From an uncultured Clostridia bacterium (lineage in GTDB: Bacteria; Bacillota; Clostridia; TANB77; CAG-508), in assembly GCA_944393465.1 (NCBI GenBank), contig CALYAG010000011.1:1-57772 (forward strand): 57,772 bases of DNA, written 5' to 3'. The notes below the pieces were generated by a model that saw only the letters and a list, made by a program, of their open reading frames with translations, did no database searches and was not told the origin of the DNA. This document shows, piece after piece, positions 53,576 through 57,772 of this stretch. Position 1 is the first letter of the stretch. Every line of letters begins with the position of its first letter. Both the position numbers and the translations under genes were made by a program.

Positions 53576-53708
53576 TTTTTCAGTTGGGGACGGTCCTAAA
53601 TCGAAAATTTTTTTCAGTTGGGGACGGTCCTTTTTCGAAAATTTTTTCGATTAGGGACGGTCCTTTTTCGAAAATTTTTTCATTTTAGGACCGTCCCCAA
53701 CTGAAAAA
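53576..53708. repeat. Palindromic repeat cluster, four units, overlapping the end of murT
   Basis: Three direct GGGACGGTCC units (near 53586, 53621 and 53653) and one inverted unit (53687-53702). The inverted unit lies within murT and encodes its last residues. Spacer words AAATCGAAAA and TTTTTCGAAAA recur as elsewhere. Confidence 0.93.
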
Positions 53709-55008
53709 TTTCCTTTCTTGTTGGTTGAAGCGCTGTATAATTCGCAATTACATATTTTTTTGTCTTTGTACGATACAAAGCTTGTACTGCCTCTTTTAAA
53801 TCTAAATATGGCTCTATTTTATCTGCATCAAAGCCACTTGTTTTTATTCTTATTGCCATATCATATGCCCTTGTTCCTGCAGTGACTATTCTTGTTACAT
53901 TTTTTACTTCAAAGTTTATATCCCATATCCAAGATACATCATGTCCATCTGCTGCTTTATCATTTAGCACAAATAATAATTCTTTTTCTTCCGGATCTTC
54001 ATTTAAAGTTCTTAATGATACATTAGCTCCAGTTGGGTTTTTAGCTAAATTTATTATCGTTTCACAACCATTTACTTCTATATTTTCCGCTCTACCATTA
54101 TCTAGCTTGAATGTTTTTAATGCTTCTTTTGCATCTAGCTTGTATAATTTGGCAACACTAATTACAGCAGCATAATTATATACTGTATAAATATTGTTTG
54201 CTAAAGTTTTATATGTTATTCCGTTTTCTTTAAATGTTCTTTGCTCTAAGTCCACATCTTTTATTTCTGCGAACAAGTTTTCCTCACCATATCCACATTT
54301 TGGGCATTTGAACTTGCCTATATGAGAGTATTGATAGTATTCATATTCAAGCCTTGTTTTATCAAATGGACAAAACTTACCCTCACCCGCTTCTACCTCT
54401 TTTTCTGTTGCGTATTTGTATTTATCTACACTAAAGTAATACACATTTTTATTGTTCTCATTAGCTCTTCCAAGTCTTGCAACATTTGGGTCATCATTAT
54501 TTAATACTAAATTTCCATCATAAGTTTTTAAAAATTCATTTATTTTAAGTATTAAACTTTCAACTTCGCCATTTCTATCCAATTGGTCTCTAAAAAAGTC
54601 TAGAACAACAAGTGTACTTAAAGGAATTTTTTTGAAAACCACAGGCACATAACTTTCGTCTACTTCAAATGTTACAAAATCTGCTTTAATTTTACCAGTT
54701 AAAGTACAAGCCTTTATTAAAGTTGTAATTATGCCGGTTTCCATATTGTTGCCCTCACTATTACTTACTACTTTTTTGCCATTTTGCTCTAACATATATC
54801 TAATTGCATTGTTTGTAGTTGTTTTGCCATTTGTAGCGGTTACTGCAATAACTGGGCAATCTATTTTTATACTTTTTAAAATATCTGGGCTAAGTTTTTT
54901 TACTATTTTTCCAAGTAAATTTCCATTATTTTTATGCAATATTTTGCATAGAATATTTGCAAAAAAATTCAAAACTTTAGCAAATAATATAACTAATAAA
55001 TTATACAT
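53680..55008 (-). CDS. murT: Lipid II isoglutaminyl synthase, Mur-ligase subunit
   Basis: 442 residues. The N-terminal hydrophobic segment is followed by the Mur ligase ATP loop TATNGKTTTNNAI, SEGNNMETGI, FEVDESYVP and DFFRDQLDRNGEV. A zinc-ribbon-like insert (FCPFDKTRLEYEYY ... FKCPKCGYGEE) is diagnostic of MurT. The C-terminal domain (DUF1727) has NPTGANVSLRTL, VLNDKAADGHDVSWIWD and VIANYTALQPTRKE. The last residues IFQLGTVLK are encoded by the palindromic repeat, so the natural C-terminus has been replaced or extended. It is the first gene of the murT-gatD operon. Confidence 0.94.
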   Translation of the reverse strand: MYNLLVILFAKVLNFFANILCKILHKNNGNLLGKIVKKLSPDILKSIKIDCPVIAVTATNGKTTTNNAIRYMLEQNGKKVVSNSEGNNMETGIITTLIKACTLTGKIKADFVTFEVDESYVPVVFKKIPLSTLVVLDFFRDQLDRNGEVESLILKINEFLKTYDGNLVLNNDDPNVARLGRANENNKNVYYFSVDKYKYATEKEVEAGEGKFCPFDKTRLEYEYYQYSHIGKFKCPKCGYGEENLFAEIKDVDLEQRTFKENGITYKTLANNIYTVYNYAAVISVAKLYKLDAKEALKTFKLDNGRAENIEVNGCETIINLAKNPTGANVSLRTLNEDPEEKELLFVLNDKAADGHDVSWIWDINFEVKNVTRIVTAGTRAYDMAIRIKTSGFDADKIEPYLDLKEAVQALYRTKTKKYVIANYTALQPTRKEIFQLGTVLK

Positions 55009-55442
55009 ATTTCATCCTTTTTTAAATTACACTTTTTAGCTATTCCCTTATATGTAAGGTAGTAGCACCAACACTGCTTTTTTATTGTCTTTGAACATTA
55101 CTATACTATAATCAGCATAATAAATCAAGACATTAGAGCTATATTTTATCTAATTTTTCCATATTTTTTCAATTTACCTATTGCTTTTATTTCCATTCTG
55201 TGGTATTATAATTTTATCTTATTTTTTTACACTAAATACCTTAATTTCAATAATTATATTTTTTCTTACATTTTATTTCTTAAGGTAATAAATCATTAAA
55301 TATATTTCACCCATCTACAAAAGATTTTTTAACTACCAAAGATTTTTAAATATTTTTAATCGTCTATTTTGTATTTTTGCAAAATATCTTTTTAGGGTTG
55401 ACTTTTTTACGAAATAGCGATAAGATTAAGGAGGTGAAGTTA
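55009..55442. other. AT-rich intergenic region
   Basis: 434 bp between the divergent murT and Rpn copy 2 with no credible gene. It is extremely AT-rich, with an inverted repeat TACCTTAA...TTAAGGTA (about 55239-55290) and the Rpn promoter at its right end. Confidence 0.6.
55398..55426 (+). promoter_or_regulatory. Promoter directly abutting the second Rpn-family gene
   Basis: TTGACT (55398-55403), 17-nt spacer, TAAGAT (55421-55426); the ribosome binding site AAGGAGGTGA starts within 3 nt. Layout identical to copy 1 at 30520-30548. Confidence 0.65.
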
Positions 55443-56339
55443 TTGCTTCAAAATACTAAAAATTCTAGAAATATCCATGATATTACTTTTAGAGGATTGT
55501 TAAGACATAGCTTAGAATTGTCTAATTTACTTAATAATGAACTTAATTTAACTGAGTCAATTCTTTCAGACAACATTAAGTATATTGATGCTCAATTTAT
55601 TGATGATACTTTTCATAGCAAAGATTCAGACTTGATTTGTGAAGTTGAAAATAAAGATAATATTTTCCTCATAGAGCACCAATCTACTGTAAACTCAATT
55701 ATGCCTATTAGAATTCTTAATTATACTAGGGAGTTGGTAAAAGAAATTTCTCAAGGTCAAAGGTGTAATAAAGTAATTACTCCAATCATTGTTTACACTG
55801 GTCAAAGGAAATGGAATGTAGAAAAATACATAGGTGAGCTTAGTCAAAAAATTTTAGCCAGTCAAAATGTAAAAATTGGGGAGTATATTTTATTAGATAT
55901 GAACAAATATTCAATAGAGGAACTTCTTAATCAAAAAGGGGCATTTTATAAAATTGTTTTGTTGGACAGGTTTATTAATGCAAATGAAATTTTTGATATT
56001 ATGGATATGATTGATTTAACTACTTTAGATAAAAATGAACAAAAAATTCTATACGGTTATGCAAAAGGTGTTTTACTTTCTATTGTTGGTGAAAAAAAAG
56101 TAAAACAATTTATCCAAAATGTTGATTTAAAGGATGGTGATCAAAGTATGTTTATGTTAGCTGAACGTTTAAAAACATGGTATAACGATGGTATTGCTCA
56201 AGCTGAAATTAAGGGTAAAGCACATGAGCTTTTAATCCTAGCTAAAAAAATGCTTAAAGACAATATGGACATTGAACTTATTAAAAGGTATACCGGCTTT
56301 TCGACTAAGCAAATTGAAGACTTAAAGAAAAACATGTAA
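55443..56339 (+). CDS. Rpn-family PD-(D/E)XK nuclease / putative transposase, copy 2
   Basis: 298 residues from TTG 55443 with AAGGAGGTGA upstream; the ATG at 55377 precedes the promoter. It follows copy 1 closely (NIHDITFRGLLRHSLELSNL, DDTFHSKDSDLICEVENKDN, IFLIEHQSTVNSIMPIRILN, PIIVYTG, KGAFYKIVLLDRFI, LIKRYTGFSTKQIEDLK). It lacks the EGRAEGRA repeat of copy 1, which explains the shorter length. Active-site residues look intact. Probably a DNA nuclease spreading as a stand-alone gene. Confidence 0.88.
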   Translation: MLQNTKNSRNIHDITFRGLLRHSLELSNLLNNELNLTESILSDNIKYIDAQFIDDTFHSKDSDLICEVENKDNIFLIEHQSTVNSIMPIRILNYTRELVKEISQGQRCNKVITPIIVYTGQRKWNVEKYIGELSQKILASQNVKIGEYILLDMNKYSIEELLNQKGAFYKIVLLDRFINANEIFDIMDMIDLTTLDKNEQKILYGYAKGVLLSIVGEKKVKQFIQNVDLKDGDQSMFMLAERLKTWYNDGIAQAEIKGKAHELLILAKKMLKDNMDIELIKRYTGFSTKQIEDLKKNM

Positions 56340-56363
56340 TGTTAGTTACAGTTTAGAAATATT

Positions 56364-56406
56364 ATAAAAAAGACCAGTATAAAAAGTATACATTGGTCTT
56401 TTTTAT
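56364..56406. terminator. Terminator after Rpn copy 2
   Basis: AAAAAAGACCAGTATA pairs with TATACATTGGTCTTTTTT, between convergent Rpn copy 2 and hisS. Confidence 0.88.
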
Positions 56407-56440
56407 AGTTTACATTAATAAATTTTGCATTCGCATAAAG

Positions 56441-57688
56441 TTAAAGTTTTTTTAAAAGTTCTTGAATTTCTTCTAAATTTATCTGCTCTTCTTCCCCTGT
56501 TGCCATATTTTTTAGACTAGCTTTGCCGGTTTCTATTTCATTGTCTCCAATTGTTAGAACATATTTAGCTTTCTTTTTGTCTGCATATTTAAGCTGTGCT
56601 TTTAAGCTTCTTCCCATAATGTCTTTTTCAGCATAAATACCAGCATCTCTTAATTTTTCTACATATTTTGTTGCATACAAGTTTGCTTTATCCCCAATGT
56701 ATGCTACAAATACTTGCATATTTTTTTCTAAGTTTAAGTCAGGATTATTTGCCTGAAATACATCAATTAATCTTTCCATACCTGTTGCAAAACCTATGGC
56801 TGGTGTTTTTGCTCCTCCTAGCTCTTCTGCTAGGCCATCGTATCTTCCTCCACCAAGCACAGTTAAGCCATCTATTTTTGACACAAATTCAAAAACAGTT
56901 CTAGTATAATAATCAAGTCCTCTTACAATATTGCTATCTACTTTATAGCTAATTCCTAATTCATCTAATGCATTTTTAACATTTTCAAAATGTGCTTTAC
57001 ACTCATCACATAAATAATCTAAAATTTTTGGAGCATTTTGATTTAATTTTTTGCAAGTTTCTTCTTTGCAGTCTAATATTCTCATAGGATTTTTTTCAAA
57101 TCTAGTTTTGCAAGTATCACAATATTTATCTAAATTTGGTCTTATAAAATCTTTTAATGCTTCTTTGTATTTACTTCTGCATTCAGGGCAACCTATGCTA
57201 TTTATATTTAATTCAATATCTTTAATATTTAGCTTTTCAAAGAATTTAGTACACATTTCTATAACTTCTACATCTGCCATATATGACTCTGCTCCAAATA
57301 GCTCTGCACCTATTTGATTAAATTCTCTTTGTCTGCCCTTTTGAACATTTTCATATCTATACATTGACATTTCATACCAAAGTTTCATTGGAGATGGTTC
57401 ACTTGATAAACCGTCTTCTATGTATGCCCTAACTACTCCAGCTGTACCTTCTGGTCTTAAAGCTATTTTTCTTCCGCCCTTGTCTTCAAAATTATACATT
57501 TCTTTTTGCACTACATCAGTGGTTTCGCCAACACCTCTTTGAAATAAATCTAGGCTTTCAATTACAGGTGTTCTTATTTCATTATATCCATATTTTTCAA
57601 ATAAATCTTTTGCTGTTTTCTCAATATATTGCCAAGTTACAACTTCTTTAGGCAATATATCTCTTGTGCCTTTTAATTTTTGTATCAT
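56441..57688 (-). CDS. hisS: Histidyl-tRNA synthetase
   Basis: 415 residues. Class II core: LKGTRDILPKEVVTWQYIE, GYNEIRTPVIESLDLFQRGVGETTD, motif 2 ALRPEGTAGVVRAYIEDG, YRYENVQKGRQREFNQIGAELFG, the HisA-type VRGLDYYTRTVFEF and GGGRYDGLAEELGG, then the anticodon-binding domain (VFVAYIGDKANLYATKYVEKL). Two Cys pairs (CPECRSK, CDTCKTR and CKEETC, CDECKA) form an insert common in Clostridia. GAGGAGG precedes ATG 57688. Confidence 0.96.
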   Translation of the reverse strand: MIQKLKGTRDILPKEVVTWQYIEKTAKDLFEKYGYNEIRTPVIESLDLFQRGVGETTDVVQKEMYNFEDKGGRKIALRPEGTAGVVRAYIEDGLSSEPSPMKLWYEMSMYRYENVQKGRQREFNQIGAELFGAESYMADVEVIEMCTKFFEKLNIKDIELNINSIGCPECRSKYKEALKDFIRPNLDKYCDTCKTRFEKNPMRILDCKEETCKKLNQNAPKILDYLCDECKAHFENVKNALDELGISYKVDSNIVRGLDYYTRTVFEFVSKIDGLTVLGGGRYDGLAEELGGAKTPAIGFATGMERLIDVFQANNPDLNLEKNMQVFVAYIGDKANLYATKYVEKLRDAGIYAEKDIMGRSLKAQLKYADKKKAKYVLTIGDNEIETGKASLKNMATGEEEQINLEEIQELLKKL

Positions 57689-57772
57689 GATTTTTTCCTC
57701 CTCGTATAATATAGTTAATCAAAATTAATACTTTAATTTTAATTTTGACTTGTTATCTCATTTAAAGGTATG

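Overview
This window looks like a chromosomal segment of a low-GC (around 30% by eye) Gram-positive bacterium of the class Clostridia, probably an uncultured gut-type lineage. The evidence is the gene set: sepF with divIVA, cdaA, mutS2, murT-gatD, mtaB, a sortase, a FIST protein, an acyl-ACP thioesterase, and prepilin-like proteins with formylglycine-enzyme-like or Fib_succ-like C-termini. Good Shine-Dalgarno sites and TTG/GTG starts also fit. Almost everything is core metabolism, translation and envelope biology, with small accessory islands.

Layout. 1-5.2 kb (+): asd, a DUF2628-like membrane protein, asnS. 5.3-11.3 kb (-): a compositionally atypical coiled-coil protein, fucO, FIST, a small prepilin-like protein, YlbF family, a GT4 glycogen-synthase-like enzyme. 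11.5-14.2 kb (+): DUF4912 protein with a histone-H1-like tail and a GH57 branching enzyme; with the divergent GT4 gene these look like an alpha-glucan locus. 14.4-23.8 kb (-): FGE-like surface protein, coiled-coil protein, rsmD, then mutL - membrane protein - miaA (frameshifted) - HlyD-like - sepF - divIVA. 23.9-26.2 kb: two cysteine-rich microproteins, an MNT/HEPN pair whose HEPN half is broken, tRNA-Gln, tRNA-His, sortase. 26.4-30.3 kb (-): HIT protein, a short alaS, mtaB. 30.5-36.3 kb: Rpn-family nuclease, DUF2207 protein, AlbA_2 protein, and a damaged prepilin-like gene ending in a GC-rich, AAC-rich segment that resembles a diversity-generating-retroelement variable region. 36.6-38.8 kb (+): mutS2. 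38.9-39.8 kb (-): a complete type III toxin-antitoxin locus (promoter, antitoxin RNA repeats, hairpin, ToxN). 39.8-43.8 kb (-): Cys-rich membrane protein, truA, cdaA, small membrane protein, mnmA. 44.0 kb (+): tmRNA. 44.4-51.8 kb: dGTPase, GtrA, a small membrane protein (+), eno, a kinase-like protein, YlmH-type S4 protein, tRNA-Gln(CTG), radical SAM protein. 51.8-57.7 kb: acyl-ACP thioesterase (+), gatD, murT, a second Rpn nuclease (+), hisS.

Most unusual content lies between genes. (1) A 34-40 nt motif predicted to fold as an H-type pseudoknot occurs in front of the HIT gene, alaS and cdaA. (2) An 87-nt hairpin with a conserved GC-rich loop occurs three times, with at least one compensatory base-pair change. 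(3) A palindromic family built on GGGGACGGTCC / GGGGACGGTTC sits just after stop codons and even supplies the last codons of murT. (4) The ToxN locus has recognisable tandem antitoxin repeats. (5) Several genes carry small lesions: miaA (A7 run), HEPN (deletion in the catalytic motif), the DUF2207 glycine tail (two GGCC sites) and the prepilin-like gene. Some of these could be assembly errors. All positions and counts are from reading the sequence by hand; no database search was run.
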